Shown here in pieces: positions 1 to 9,058 of a stretch of DNA of 64,000 bases; position 1 is the stretch's first letter; each line of letters starts with the position of its first letter. The stretch is from Lewinellaceae bacterium (GTDB taxonomy: Bacteria > Bacteroidota > Bacteroidia > Chitinophagales > Saprospiraceae): positions 124,001-188,000 of the forward strand of contig JACJYD010000001.1 of the NCBI GenBank assembly GCA_020636275.1. Direction: 5' to 3'. The notes under the pieces were generated by a model, which was not told the origin of the DNA, searched no databases, and was given only the letters and a program-made list of their open reading frames with translations. Both the position numbers and the translations under genes were made by a program.

Positions 1-457
1 CAGGGTCGCCTACCGCCACCCATTGTTCAACTTCGGCTTTTTTCATACCCAGGTCGATGAAATACTCGTGGATCGGCACCTGTTTGGTGCGTTCATCGGG
101 TTTCATCAGGTGGATGGGTTTGCTGCCCATGACGCCGATCAGGTCGCGCCGGCCATGGACGATCACCCGCTGGGAGGTCAGGGTTTTGGGATCAAACCCG
201 CCGAGGGGCAGGAAGCGCAGAAAGCCGTCGTCGTCGATATGGGAAATGATGAAGCTGATCTCGTCCATATGGGCGGCAACCATTACCCGTTTGGGTTCTT
301 TACCCTTTTTTACCGCAATAACATTACCCATAGGGTCTACCTCAACGTGGTCGACGAGCGGGGTGATCTCCTCCAGCACAAGGCTTCGGATCCGTTGTTC
401 AAAACCAGGTGCTCCGGGAATCTCACATATCTTCTTCAGCAGGGCAACATTGATCAT
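1..457 (-). CDS. M42 family metallopeptidase (glutamyl aminopeptidase/endoglucanase type), N-terminal part
   Basis: The gene reads off the left edge of the window; 152 codons of its N-terminal part are present. The protein starts MINVALLKKICEIPGAPGFE and carries AAHMDEISFII near residue 60, the AHxDE metal-binding motif of M42 co-catalytic aminopeptidases, followed by the family's GGFDPKTL segment that begins the small barrel-like domain. Known members are cytosolic, zinc- or cobalt-dependent and trim peptides from the N-terminus. The start at 457 is the only good ATG in frame. The gene diverges from the flippase at 602. The catalytic half lies outside the window, so activity cannot be judged. 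Confidence 0.9.
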   Translation of the reverse strand, partial: MINVALLKKICEIPGAPGFEQRIRSLVLEEITPLVDHVEVDPMGNVIAVKKGKEPKRVMVAAHMDEISFIISHIDDDGFLRFLPLGGFDPKTLTSQRVIVHGRRDLIGVMGSKPIHLMKPDERTKQVPIHEYFIDLGMKKAEVEQWVAVGDP

Positions 458-525
458 TTGAAAGTAGTTGAGTTTTATCGAAAGGGGAGCGCAAAGAAGT
501 GCCACAAGGTACGGTTTTTTGGTAA

Positions 526-559
526 AAATAGGAGCAGTGGAAGCCCTCTGCTCCTATTT
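526..559. promoter_or_regulatory. Hairpin between divergent genes
   Basis: A perfect 12-bp stem (AAATAGGAGCAG and its complement) encloses a 10-base loop in the 144-bp space between the M42 peptidase start (457) and the flippase start (602). No gene ends here, so it is not an ordinary terminator. It could be a leader element of the flippase mRNA or a protein site. Function is unknown. Confidence 0.4.
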
Positions 560-601
560 ATTGTTTAATTGCGTAACATTGCAGGAACTCAGCCAAGGTC
601 C

Positions 602-2086
602 ATGTCCCAAGTCCGGAAATTAGCCAGCGATACGATGATTTACGGAGTGAGCAGCATTCTCAGCCGCTTGCTCAACTACCTCATTCTGACCCCTTATCTC
701 ACCCGGGTTTTCCTGGAAGGCGCGTATGGAGAGATCTCCATTTTATTCACCTATGCCGGTATTCTGATGGTCATTTTTACCTACCGAATGGAGACCTCGT
801 TCTTCCGCTTCGGGAGCCGGAATGATAACATGGAAAAGGCCTTTTCCACCGGGTCGATATCCTTGCTGGCTTCCACGCTGGTCTTTTCCATCCTGATCCT
901 GGTGAGTCTAAAACCCTTGGCTGTCTGGCTGAATTACCCCAACAATCCCGAGTACATCCTGCTGGTGTTGGGCATCATCGTGCTCGATTCCCTGACGGCC
1001 TTGCCCTTTGCGCGGCTCCGGCTTGAAGGACGGCCGATCCGGTTTGCGGCCCTGAAAACGGCGCAGATCCTGCTTACGGTCCTGTTCATTTTCTTTTTCC
1101 TGGAAGTGCTTCCCGTCCTGGCCCGGAAAGGCGTGCGATGGGCGGATTGGTTGTTTGACGAAAAATTCCGGGTGGGTTATGTATTTCTGGCTAACCTGCT
1201 GGCCAGTGGATCCGTGCTGGTGTTCTTTATTCCCAAATACCTGCGGATGCGTTGGACCTTCGATCGCAACCTCTGGCGGCAGATGATCCGATACGCCATG
1301 CCGCTGTTGATCGTCGGATTGGCCGCGGTGGTCAACCAGTTGATCGCCCTTCCGCTGCTGGAAAACCTCCTGCCCGGCACTTTGGCCGAAAACCGGGCCC
1401 AGACAGGTATTTTCAGCGCCGCCTCGAAGCTGGCCATTTTGATGAACCTCTTCACCCAGGCATTTAATTACGCAGCCGAGCCTTTCTTTTTTCACCATGC
1501 CGCCCGTTCCGATTCCCGGGAGATCTATGCCCAGACCGGGCAGGCATTTGCCCTGGTAGGTAGCCTGGTCTTTCTGGGTATCATGCTCTACCTCGATCTT
1601 ATCCAGTATTTTATCGGGGCTCACATGCGTGGCGGCCTTGGGGTAGTCCCCATTTTGTTGCTGGCCTATTATTTTCTGGGCTTGTACTACAATTTTTCCA
1701 TCTGGTATAAATTGGCCGACCGAACGACTATGGGGGCCATTATTTCCATGATAGGGGTTGTGATTACCCTGGCTTTGAATTTCTGGCTCGTCCCCCAGCC
1801 ATCCATCGGGTATTACGGCGGCGCCTGGGCAGCTCTCGCCTGTTATGGTTTTATGGCAGTTGCCAGTTTTCTGACCGGAAAAAAATATTTTCCTATTCCC
1901 TATCCCTTGGGACGGATGTCGATCTATATTGGGCTGGCGCTGGGGCTATACGCCTTGAGTACTCTTTTTGGGCCTTTGCCTCTGGGTTGGCGGCTCCTGG
2001 CCAATACAGGCCTGTTTGGGGTGTATGTCCTTGCCATTTATCGGCTGGATGGCGCTACCTTCCGGGAAATGATCGGTAAAAAATAG
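602..2086 (+). CDS. Polysaccharide flippase (MATE/Wzx-like, oligosaccharide flippase family)
   Basis: The 494-residue protein is very hydrophobic, with about 12-14 membrane segments, and begins MSQVRKLASDTMIYGVSSIL, the amphipathic start typical of Wzx/RfbX flippases of the MOP superfamily. Such proteins move undecaprenyl-linked oligosaccharides, or other lipid-linked sugars, across the inner membrane. The ATG at 602 is preferred over an in-frame TTG at 569 because the family motif starts there. The gene stands alone before a strong terminator. A second flippase gene of the same superfamily lies at 26192-27652, so the two probably serve different glycans. The substrate cannot be named from sequence. 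Confidence 0.85.
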   Translation: MSQVRKLASDTMIYGVSSILSRLLNYLILTPYLTRVFLEGAYGEISILFTYAGILMVIFTYRMETSFFRFGSRNDNMEKAFSTGSISLLASTLVFSILILVSLKPLAVWLNYPNNPEYILLVLGIIVLDSLTALPFARLRLEGRPIRFAALKTAQILLTVLFIFFFLEVLPVLARKGVRWADWLFDEKFRVGYVFLANLLASGSVLVFFIPKYLRMRWTFDRNLWRQMIRYAMPLLIVGLAAVVNQLIALPLLENLLPGTLAENRAQTGIFSAASKLAILMNLFTQAFNYAAEPFFFHHAARSDSREIYAQTGQAFALVGSLVFLGIMLYLDLIQYFIGAHMRGGLGVVPILLLAYYFLGLYYNFSIWYKLADRTTMGAIISMIGVVITLALNFWLVPQPSIGYYGGAWAALACYGFMAVASFLTGKKYFPIPYPLGRMSIYIGLALGLYALSTLFGPLPLGWRLLANTGLFGVYVLAIYRLDGATFREMIGKK

Positions 2087-2091
2087 ATCGG

Positions 2092-2132
2092 AAAAGACTT
2101 TTTTGCCGCTAGAGGCGGCAAAAAAGTCTTTT
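2092..2132 (+). terminator. Intrinsic terminator after the flippase gene
   Basis: A perfect 18-bp stem (arms 2092-2109 and 2115-2132) with a 5-base loop starts a few bases after the flippase stop codon. The right arm ends in a T-rich run. Confidence 0.85.
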
Positions 2133-2189
2133 CAAATGTATCTAAAGCGATTTATCGCAACTTGAATTAGAATAATCAAAAATGACGTC

Positions 2190-3038
2190 ATGTTGTCTCT
2201 GTACAGAATTGGATTTATTTTAGGTTGGTTATTGTTGCCAGGCTTGGGTTCCAGTCAGGTGCCCTGGGAAAAACTCCAGGAAGGCGATACCTATTATCAG
2301 GCGAAGGAATACGGTAAAGCCCTGGAAAGTTATCAACCTTTACTGGTTTATTACAATGACCAAAAAGCGCTGTTGAAAGCTGCCCGGTCTGCTGCTCAGA
2401 CAGGCGACAATAAGCAAGCCCTGGATTATTTGAAGCGGGTAATCGATCTGGGATGGACCAATCCTCAAACCCTCAAGTACGACCGGGAATTGGACCCCAT
2501 AAAGGAGGACCGGAAATTTTCCAAATTGATGGCCCGCGTAGAAGCCATGGAAAAACGGCGGACCACCTTAAATCAACCGGAATTGATCGCCGAATTGGAT
2601 GCGCTCTATGCCGATGATCAAAAGTACCGCCGGCGCAAGGGAATGGAAGAGGAACAGGCCCGGCTCGACTCTATGAACAGGGTTCGCCTGGAAAAAATGA
2701 TCCACCAATACGGTTGGCTGGGCAGCAATCTGCTCAGTGGACGGAATTACTGCTGGGTAGCCCTTCAACACCAACCGTTGGAGGTCCAGAAAAAATACAT
2801 CGGCCTCATGGCCAAAGCAGTGAAGAAAGGGGAAGAGTCTCCGGCTTTCCTGGCCTTTTTGCAGGATCAAATGCTGGTCTCCATGGGCAAGCCCCAGAAA
2901 TACGGCACCCAGGTGGACCGGGAGAACCAACGGCTCTACCCGGTCGAATCACCGGAAAAAGTGGATATTTACCGGGCGGAGATGGGGCTTGGACCGATCC
3001 AGGCTTTACTGGACCGGTATCAAATTGAAAAATTATGA
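2190..3038 (+). CDS. Secreted DUF6624 protein with TPR-like N-terminus
   Basis: The 282-residue protein has a signal peptide (MLSLYRIGFILGWLLLPGLGSSQ), then about 100 residues of TPR-like helices (AKEYGKALESYQPLL; GDNKQALDYLKRVIDLG), then a C-terminal region with features of DUF6624: the glycine- and tryptophan-rich YGWLG segment and the ending PQKYGTQV. DUF6624 proteins are found in Bacteroidota and have no known biochemical role. The stop codon overlaps the start of the next gene (ATGA at 3035-3038), which suggests translational coupling to the amidohydrolase gene. Confidence 0.7.
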   Translation: MLSLYRIGFILGWLLLPGLGSSQVPWEKLQEGDTYYQAKEYGKALESYQPLLVYYNDQKALLKAARSAAQTGDNKQALDYLKRVIDLGWTNPQTLKYDRELDPIKEDRKFSKLMARVEAMEKRRTTLNQPELIAELDALYADDQKYRRRKGMEEEQARLDSMNRVRLEKMIHQYGWLGSNLLSGRNYCWVALQHQPLEVQKKYIGLMAKAVKKGEESPAFLAFLQDQMLVSMGKPQKYGTQVDRENQRLYPVESPEKVDIYRAEMGLGPIQALLDRYQIEKL

Positions 3039-6000
3039 CGAAATCCATGCGCATGAAGCGAATTTTCCTTCTTCTTTTGACACTCTCCGGTTGCTGGGCT
3101 ATGCCCTCCTTGTGGAGTCAGGAGACCTTTCCCTACAACGGGGTCTCCGATCAGCGCGAAGGCTTGTATGCCTTCACCGGGGCAACGATCTACACCACTT
3201 ACCAGGAAAAAATGGAAAACGCCACCCTGCTGATCCGCGATGGCAAAGTGGAAGCAGTCGGCGCCCAGGTTTCTATTCCAAAAGGGGCGGTTGTGGTGCC
3301 CTGCTCGGGCAAGACGATTTACCCATCGTTTATCGATCTGTACGTGGAGTATGGTCTCCCTGAGTCGAAGGCCGAAAGCAGGTCTTTCCGGCAAACCCCT
3401 CCTCAGGAACTATCCAATAAAACAGGGGCCTACGCCTGGAACGAGGCCCTCAGGCCGGAGTTTCATGCCCACGAACAATTCGCACCCAATGAAAAGACTG
3501 CTGTGGAATTGCGGAAGCTGGGGTTTGGAGCGGTATTGACGCACCAAATGGATGGTATTTCCAGGGGAACAGGCGCCGTGGTTTGGCTGGGCGACGGCAA
3601 AGCCCACGAACAGATCCTGCAGGAACAGGCCTCCCACCATTTGTCGTTCAGCAAGGGGAGTTCTTCGCAAAACTACCCCAGCTCTTTGATGGGCTGTATT
3701 GCCCTGTTGCGGCAAACCTATTACGATGCCAAATGGTATGCCGGCCCTGGAAAGGAGGAAGAGGTCAATCTGTCGCTGCAAGCCTGGAATGAAATTCAGT
3801 CCCTTCCCCAAATATTCGAAGTCGATGATGCGCTGAACGCCCTGCGCGCCTGTCGCCTGGGGCAGGAGTTCGGAGTCCATTACATCCTGAAGGAAGGGGG
3901 AAAGGCCTATCAACGGCTCGATGAGATCAAAAAAACGGGCGCGCCGATCATCGTGCCGCTCAACTTTCCGGAAGCTTTCGACGTAGAAGACCCCTACGAT
4001 GCCCTCCGGGTCGATCTGGCGGATATGAAGCACTGGGAACTGGCCCCTGCCAATCCTGCCCGCCTGGCGGCAGCAGGCATCCCCATCGCCCTTACGACCA
4101 ACGGACAAAAGAAATTGGGTGATTTCTGGACCAGCTTGCGCAAAGCTATTCAATATGGACTCTCCGAAGAAGAAGCCCTGAAAGCCCTCACGTATACCCC
4201 GGCCAATCTGGTGGGGATCTATGACCGGGTAGGCAGCTTGGAAAAGGGAAAATCCGCCGATTTCCTCATCGTTTCCGGTGATGTTTTTGGAGCAGATGCT
4301 ACCATTTATCAGAATTGGGTAAAAGGGAAACCTTTCGTCCTTCAATCGATGGAGGTTCCTTCCTGGACGGCCGTATACCGCCTCCAGGTGGACGACCAGG
4401 AATGGATGTGGCATATTTCCGGCAATCCTGAAAAACCAGACATGAAGATCGTGGTCAACGATACCACGGAGATCAAACCCAACTACAAATTCGAGCAAGG
4501 GGTGCTTACCCTGTCATTCACGGCCGAGAAAGACAAAGGCGCGATACGGCTGAGCGGTACGCAGGCCCATGGCGTTTGGTCGGGGAGAGGCCAACTCAGC
4601 GATGGAAGCTGGGTCGACTGGCAAGCCGGTCCTACCCGCGCCATCGTGGATGAAGAAAAAAAGCCCGAAGGGAAAAAAGAGGAAACTCCCGGCGCTCTCG
4701 GAGCGGTGACCTACCCCTTTACGGCGTACGGCTGGACCGAACGGCCGGAACCGGGGTCCTACCTCATTCGCAATGCCACTGTATGGACCTGCGAAGCAGA
4801 GGGCGTATTGGAAAATACGGACGTGCTCCTCGAAAACGGCAAGATTACCCGGATCGGGAAAAATTTGCCTTTGAAGCAGGGCGTCATGGAGATCGATGGT
4901 ACGGGCAAACACGTAACGCCCGGCATTATCGACGAACACTCGCATATCGCCATCTCCCGGGGCGTAAATGAAGGTACGCAGGCCTCTTCAGCAGAAGTGC
5001 GCATAGGCGATGTCGTCAATTCGGACGATATCAATATTTACCGGCAATTGTCGGGTGGTGTGACGACCTCCCAGTTGTTGCACGGCTCGGCGAATCCGAT
5101 CGGCGGGCAGTCGGCCCTCATCAAATTGCGATGGGGATATGAACCGGAAGAAATGAAATTTGAAGGCGCTGCCCCTTTTATCAAATTTGCCCTCGGCGAA
5201 AATGTAAAGCAAAGCAACTGGGGCGATAATGCCCGAACCCGCTACCCCCAAACCCGGATGGGCGTAGAACAGATCTATGAAGATTACTTTACCCGCGCCC
5301 GCGAATACGGACAGTTGAAACGGTCTGGAAAACCCTATAGGGTCGACCTCGAAATGGAGGCCTTGCTCGAGATTCTGGAGAGCAAGCGTTTCATCACCTG
5401 CCATTCCTACCGGCAAAGCGAGATCAACATGCTCATGAAAGTAGCCGAGCGCTTTGGATTTCGCGTAAATACCTTTACCCATATTTTGGAAGGGTATAAA
5501 GTAGCCGACAAAATGGCGGAACACGGGGCCGGAGGTTCCAGCTTTTCCGACTGGTGGGCCTACAAATTTGAGGTGTACGAGGCCATCCCTTATAACGGAG
5601 CCATCATGCACGAGCAAGGCGTGACAGTAGCTTTCAACTCCGACGATGCGGAGATGGCGCGCCGCCTGAACCAGGAAGCCGGTAAGGCTGTAAAATACGG
5701 AGGCGTTCCCGAGGAGGAAGCCCTTAAATTCGTCACCCTCAATCCCGCCAAATTGCTCCATATCGACCAACGGGTGGGCAGCATCAAGGCGGGCAAAGAT
5801 GCCGATGTGGTAGTCTGGTCCGATCATCCGCTTTCTGTCTATGCCGTTGCGGAAAAGACCTTTGTAGACGGGATCAAGTTTTTCGATGTCGACGAGGACC
5901 TCGCCCTGCGGGAGACCGTGCAAAAAGAACGGGCCCGGTTGATCCAGAAAATGCTGGCCGAAAAGAAAAGCGGAGCGAAGACGCAACCCGGAGGACGCCG

Positions 6001-6049
6001 GTTTCAATATTTGTACCACTGCGACGATATGGAGGATGAGGGGAAATAA
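3035..6049 (+). CDS. Secreted two-domain amidohydrolase family protein
   Basis: The 1004-residue protein has a signal peptide (best start for export at residue 7, MKRIFLLLLTLSGC) and two amidohydrolase-superfamily units. Unit 1 (about residues 40-420) keeps the fold signature, including the closing VGSLEKGKSADFLIVSGD segment, but the usual HxH metal motif is replaced by FIDLYVEYG. Unit 2 (about 570-985) keeps GIIDEHSHI (HxH near residue 636), further conserved histidines, FNSDD near residue 870 and VGSIKAGKDADVVVWSD. Unit 2 is therefore the likely catalytic half, similar to periplasmic imidazolonepropionase- or prolidase-like enzymes. Between them lies a beta-rich segment with an acidic/lysine stretch (EEKKPEGKKEE). 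Substrate unknown. It is coupled to the DUF6624 gene and followed 21 bp later by another amidohydrolase gene. Confidence 0.82.
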   Translation: MTKSMRMKRIFLLLLTLSGCWAMPSLWSQETFPYNGVSDQREGLYAFTGATIYTTYQEKMENATLLIRDGKVEAVGAQVSIPKGAVVVPCSGKTIYPSFIDLYVEYGLPESKAESRSFRQTPPQELSNKTGAYAWNEALRPEFHAHEQFAPNEKTAVELRKLGFGAVLTHQMDGISRGTGAVVWLGDGKAHEQILQEQASHHLSFSKGSSSQNYPSSLMGCIALLRQTYYDAKWYAGPGKEEEVNLSLQAWNEIQSLPQIFEVDDALNALRACRLGQEFGVHYILKEGGKAYQRLDEIKKTGAPIIVPLNFPEAFDVEDPYDALRVDLADMKHWELAPANPARLAAAGIPIALTTNGQKKLGDFWTSLRKAIQYGLSEEEALKALTYTPANLVGIYDRVGSLEKGKSADFLIVSGDVFGADATIYQNWVKGKPFVLQSMEVPSWTAVYRLQVDDQEWMWHISGNPEKPDMKIVVNDTTEIKPNYKFEQGVLTLSFTAEKDKGAIRLSGTQAHGVWSGRGQLSDGSWVDWQAGPTRAIVDEEKKPEGKKEETPGALGAVTYPFTAYGWTERPEPGSYLIRNATVWTCEAEGVLENTDVLLENGKITRIGKNLPLKQGVMEIDGTGKHVTPGIIDEHSHIAISRGVNEGTQASSAEVRIGDVVNSDDINIYRQLSGGVTTSQLLHGSANPIGGQSALIKLRWGYEPEEMKFEGAAPFIKFALGENVKQSNWGDNARTRYPQTRMGVEQIYEDYFTRAREYGQLKRSGKPYRVDLEMEALLEILESKRFITCHSYRQSEINMLMKVAERFGFRVNTFTHILEGYKVADKMAEHGAGGSSFSDWWAYKFEVYEAIPYNGAIMHEQGVTVAFNSDDAEMARRLNQEAGKAVKYGGVPEEEALKFVTLNPAKLLHIDQRVGSIKAGKDADVVVWSDHPLSVYAVAEKTFVDGIKFFDVDEDLALRETVQKERARLIQKMLAEKKSGAKTQPGGRRFQYLYHCDDMEDEGK

Positions 6050-6070
6050 TAACCATAAAAAAGACAGAAT

Positions 6071-7342
6071 ATGCGTCTCGTAAATAGTCTATGGATCCTT
6101 TTTTTGATGCCCCTTTCCGCTTTCGCGCAATTGACGGTCCCTGCGCCGGCGCAAACGGAGCCGGTCGTGTTGCTGCACGCCACGGCACATCTGGGCAACG
6201 GCAAGGTGATCGAGGATGCTGCGGTGGCCTTTGATCAGGGAAAGATCACTTTCGTAGGGACGAGCAAGGAATGGCCCGGCTACGACAGCTACATCGCAGT
6301 AGATGGATCGGGGAGACACCTGTATCCCGGTTTGATCGCCGCGAATACCACTCTTGGATTGAACGAGATCGGCATGGTTCGCGCCACGGTCGACGAACAG
6401 GAGATCGGAGAACTCAATCCCAATGTACGCGCTTTGATCGCCTACAACACCGACTCCGAGGTCATTCCAACCGTCCGTTCCAATGGCGTGTTGCTGGCGC
6501 AGATCGTTCCCCAGGGCAGCCAGGTGGCCGGCCAGTCGAGCGTAGTCCAGCTGGATGCCTGGAACTGGGAGGACGCCGCCTACCGGCCGGATGGCGGTAT
6601 TCATGTTTACTGGCCCCGAGCCAGCCGGTTCAGCCGCCGGACTTTCCAGGTGGAAAGCAACGAACAATACGGGGAAGAACTGATGGCAATGGAGCGGTTG
6701 TTTCAGGAAGCTTCAGCCTATGCCAAGGATGCTGATCACGAACGGAAGAATCTGAAACTGGAGGCCATGCGTGGACTTTTTTCGGGAGAAAAGACCCTCT
6801 TTGTACACGCGGATGAGGCTAAAGACATTCAGCGCGCCGCGTTGTTGGGCGAACAATTCGGCATCAGGACCGTGATTGTCGGTGGCCGCGACGCCTGGAT
6901 GGTGGCCAACTTTTTAAGAGAAAAAAAGACCGCGGTGATCTTTCAGCCTACGCAAAGCCTGCCCGGGCATGAAGACGACGCAGTAGACCAACCCTTCCAC
7001 ACACCTGCCCAGTTGAAGGAAGCCGGAGTGTTGTTTTGCCTGAGCGGCGAAAGCGCCTGGCAGCAGCGCAACCTTCCATTTCAAGCCGGTCAGGCCGTAG
7101 GACACGGTTTGGACCGGGAGGCGGCCCTCCAGGCAATTACCCTGGACGCTGCCCGGATTCTGGGCATAGACCAGACGACCGGTTCCATCGAAAAGGGCAA
7201 AGACGCGACTTTGTTCCTCTCCTCCGGCGACGTGTTGGACATGCGGTCCTCTGTTGTGGAAACGGCCTTTATCCAGGGCCGGAAGATCGATCTGAACGAC
7301 AAACACAAGGCCTTATACCAGAAATTCAAGCAGAAATATTGA
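6071..7342 (+). CDS. Secreted amidohydrolase-like protein, apparently without metal motif
   Basis: The 423-residue protein has a signal peptide (MRLVNSLWILFLMPLSAFAQ) and the amidohydrolase composite beta-sandwich start (HLGNGKVIEDAAVAFDQGKITFVG). Its C-terminus (DREAALQAITLDAARILGID, then GSIEKGKDATLFLSSGD) is diagnostic of the superfamily. The expected HxH after the YPGLI segment is absent (IAANTTLGLNE instead). It resembles the degenerate first unit of the preceding gene, so the pair may form a heteromer in which one unit is structural. It probably shares the transcript with the preceding gene. Catalytic activity is doubtful. Confidence 0.8.
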   Translation: MRLVNSLWILFLMPLSAFAQLTVPAPAQTEPVVLLHATAHLGNGKVIEDAAVAFDQGKITFVGTSKEWPGYDSYIAVDGSGRHLYPGLIAANTTLGLNEIGMVRATVDEQEIGELNPNVRALIAYNTDSEVIPTVRSNGVLLAQIVPQGSQVAGQSSVVQLDAWNWEDAAYRPDGGIHVYWPRASRFSRRTFQVESNEQYGEELMAMERLFQEASAYAKDADHERKNLKLEAMRGLFSGEKTLFVHADEAKDIQRAALLGEQFGIRTVIVGGRDAWMVANFLREKKTAVIFQPTQSLPGHEDDAVDQPFHTPAQLKEAGVLFCLSGESAWQQRNLPFQAGQAVGHGLDREAALQAITLDAARILGIDQTTGSIEKGKDATLFLSSGDVLDMRSSVVETAFIQGRKIDLNDKHKALYQKFKQKY

Positions 7343-7355
7343 TGATTGGGGTGAA

Positions 7356-7419
7356 GCCCCGGTATGAAAAAAATAACAGACCCTTAAGCAACTTCCGGGG
7401 GCCTTTGTGCGTACAAAGG
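7356..7419. promoter_or_regulatory. Small inverted repeats before the DUF4294 gene
   Basis: CCCCGG (7357-7362) pairs with CCGGGG (7395-7400), and a 7-bp stem CCTTTGT/ACAAAGG with loop GCGT follows at 7402-7419. They fill most of the 95-bp gap between the amidohydrolase stop and the DUF4294 start. They may act as a weak terminator or leader structure. Confidence 0.3.
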
Positions 7420-7437
7420 GGGAGATAAATCTGAATT

Positions 7438-8049
7438 ATGAAAAAATATTTGCTGGTAGTCGTTCTGGTTTCTTCGGTGGCATCCCTTTTTGCACAGGAA
7501 ATCCCTACCGAGCGGCGCAAGACGGTAGAGATCGATGGAAATATCCTGACCCAGATCGTCACGGAACAAGGTGATACGTTGCTGCTGGCCAATCTGGAAG
7601 ACATCTCCGTTTCGTCGCCCCGCTCGTTTAAGAACAGGGACGAATACCTGCTTTATATGAAATACCGGAAGTACGCATTGATCGTCTATCCCTATGCCAA
7701 GGAGGCGATCCGGATCTTTCGGGAGACCGAACGGGCGACCAATGAAATGAAAGACCGGCAGCGCAAGCGGTACATCCGGAAACTGCAGCGTGAACTCGAG
7801 GAGGAATTCGAGCAACCCCTGAAAAACCTGACCCGAACCCAGGGGTATATCCTCGTCAAAATGGTGGAACGAGAACTGGATACCAACATGTACGACCTGA
7901 TCAAAAGCCTTCGGGGCGGGGTTACAGCCGCTTATTGGGGTACGTTCAGCCGCTTTTACGGATTTCAGTTGAAAGATGGATATATCATTGGCGCCGACCC
8001 CATCCTGGATGTGGTCTTGCAGGACTTTGATATTTCCTACAAATTCTAG
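7438..8049 (+). CDS. DUF4294 domain-containing secreted protein
   Basis: The 203-residue protein starts with a signal peptide (MKKYLLVVVLVSSVASLFAQ) and contains the DUF4294 core from about residue 60: KYRKYALIVYPYAKEAIRI, a basic helical stretch with KDRQRKRYIRKLQ, then LTRTQGYILVKMVERELD and the ending WGTFSRFYGFQL. The family is almost confined to Bacteroidota and is of unknown function; members are predicted to be periplasmic. It is followed immediately by the DinB-cupin gene. Confidence 0.85.
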   Translation: MKKYLLVVVLVSSVASLFAQEIPTERRKTVEIDGNILTQIVTEQGDTLLLANLEDISVSSPRSFKNRDEYLLYMKYRKYALIVYPYAKEAIRIFRETERATNEMKDRQRKRYIRKLQRELEEEFEQPLKNLTRTQGYILVKMVERELDTNMYDLIKSLRGGVTAAYWGTFSRFYGFQLKDGYIIGADPILDVVLQDFDISYKF

Positions 8050-8061
8050 TTGGAAAAATTA

Positions 8062-8913
8062 ATGAAGATCCCACGCCCCCAACCTTCCGAATACGCACCC
8101 TATTACCAACCATTTGTGGACCTGGTACCGGAAGGAGATGTGTTGCGTATGCTCAATCTCCAAAAGATCGGCTTTTCTGAATTTTTATACTCCATCCCGG
8201 ACGATAAATGGACCTATCACTATGCGCCGGGCAAGTTCTCCGTGGCCGAGGTGTTGTCTCATATCATCGACACAGAGCGCATCTTCACCTACCGGGCGCT
8301 TCGCTTTGCCCGCAACGATCAAACCGCCTTGCCGGGCTATGACCAGGACGAACTGGCCGTAATGAGCGGAGCGGATTTTCGAAGCAAATCATCCATTGAG
8401 ACCGAATACCTGACCGTTCGAAACGCCACGATTGAATTGTTCCGGACCTTCGACGAAGCGTCGCTCAACAGAGTGGGCACGGCAAGCGACCGGGAATTGT
8501 CCGTCCGCGCCATCCCCTACATCCTCGTCGGACACGAACTTCACCACCTGGAGGTCATCAAGCAGCGCTATCTAAAAGGGGAGGTTGCCATGGCTTCCGA
8601 ACTCCCCTGGCGCTTTTCCATGGTGCGCGCCGTCAAAGAACTGCAAAAACAGAACCAACGGACTCCCTTTGTGCAGCTCATGAACGAACAGGAGTTTACG
8701 GTCGAATGGTATGCACCCCAGGGGATTGATTCCCAGACCCCCCACCTGGAAGACGAATTGTATATCGTCGCAAGCGGCAGCGGTACCTTTGAGAACGGCG
8801 GCCAAACCGTTCCCTTTTCCGCCGGTGACGTCCTCTTTGTACCGGCGGGTCAGGAGCACCGGTTCGTCAACTTTTCCGACGATTTTGCGACCTGGGTGGT
8901 GTTTTTTAAATAG
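8062..8913 (+). CDS. DinB family protein fused to a C-terminal cupin domain
   Basis: Residues 1 to about 165 form a DinB/YfiT-like four-helix bundle, with three conserved histidines expected to bind a metal: VLSHIIDTE, then LVGHELHHLEVIKQRYL. Residues about 195-283 form a small cupin barrel: HLEDELYIVASGSGTFENGG, then FSAGDVLFVPAGQEHRFVNF. DinB-like proteins include bacillithiol- and mycothiol-dependent transferases; single-domain cupins often sense or bind small ligands. The ATG at 8062 is used here; a TTG at 8050 directly abuts the upstream stop. Both metal sites look intact enough to be functional. No substrate can be assigned. Confidence 0.8.
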   Translation: MKIPRPQPSEYAPYYQPFVDLVPEGDVLRMLNLQKIGFSEFLYSIPDDKWTYHYAPGKFSVAEVLSHIIDTERIFTYRALRFARNDQTALPGYDQDELAVMSGADFRSKSSIETEYLTVRNATIELFRTFDEASLNRVGTASDRELSVRAIPYILVGHELHHLEVIKQRYLKGEVAMASELPWRFSMVRAVKELQKQNQRTPFVQLMNEQEFTVEWYAPQGIDSQTPHLEDELYIVASGSGTFENGGQTVPFSAGDVLFVPAGQEHRFVNFSDDFATWVVFFK

Positions 8914-9017
8914 GATTTAAATGGGATGTATTGAAGGATCAGGGGAAATAAGGAGAAGAAAAAGGGGAGTGATGAAAATCATTGGAATTGGAGGGAAAAT
9001 GGTTTTAATAGAAACGT

Positions 9018-9031
9018 GGTAAATGTTTACC
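9018..9031. promoter_or_regulatory. Short palindrome upstream of barrel-protein gene
   Basis: GGTAAATGTTTACC is an inverted repeat with 6-bp arms, ending 27 bases before the ATG at 9059. It could be an operator, but no regulator can be named. Confidence 0.25.
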
Positions 9032-9058
9032 GCTTTTTTTAACCTAAAACCCTGAGTC

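Noticed and set aside
3410..4498. A 362-codon frame antisense to the amidohydrolase gene
   Set aside because: Its composition follows from the complementary strand of a G/C-rich gene; no motif and no promoter were seen.
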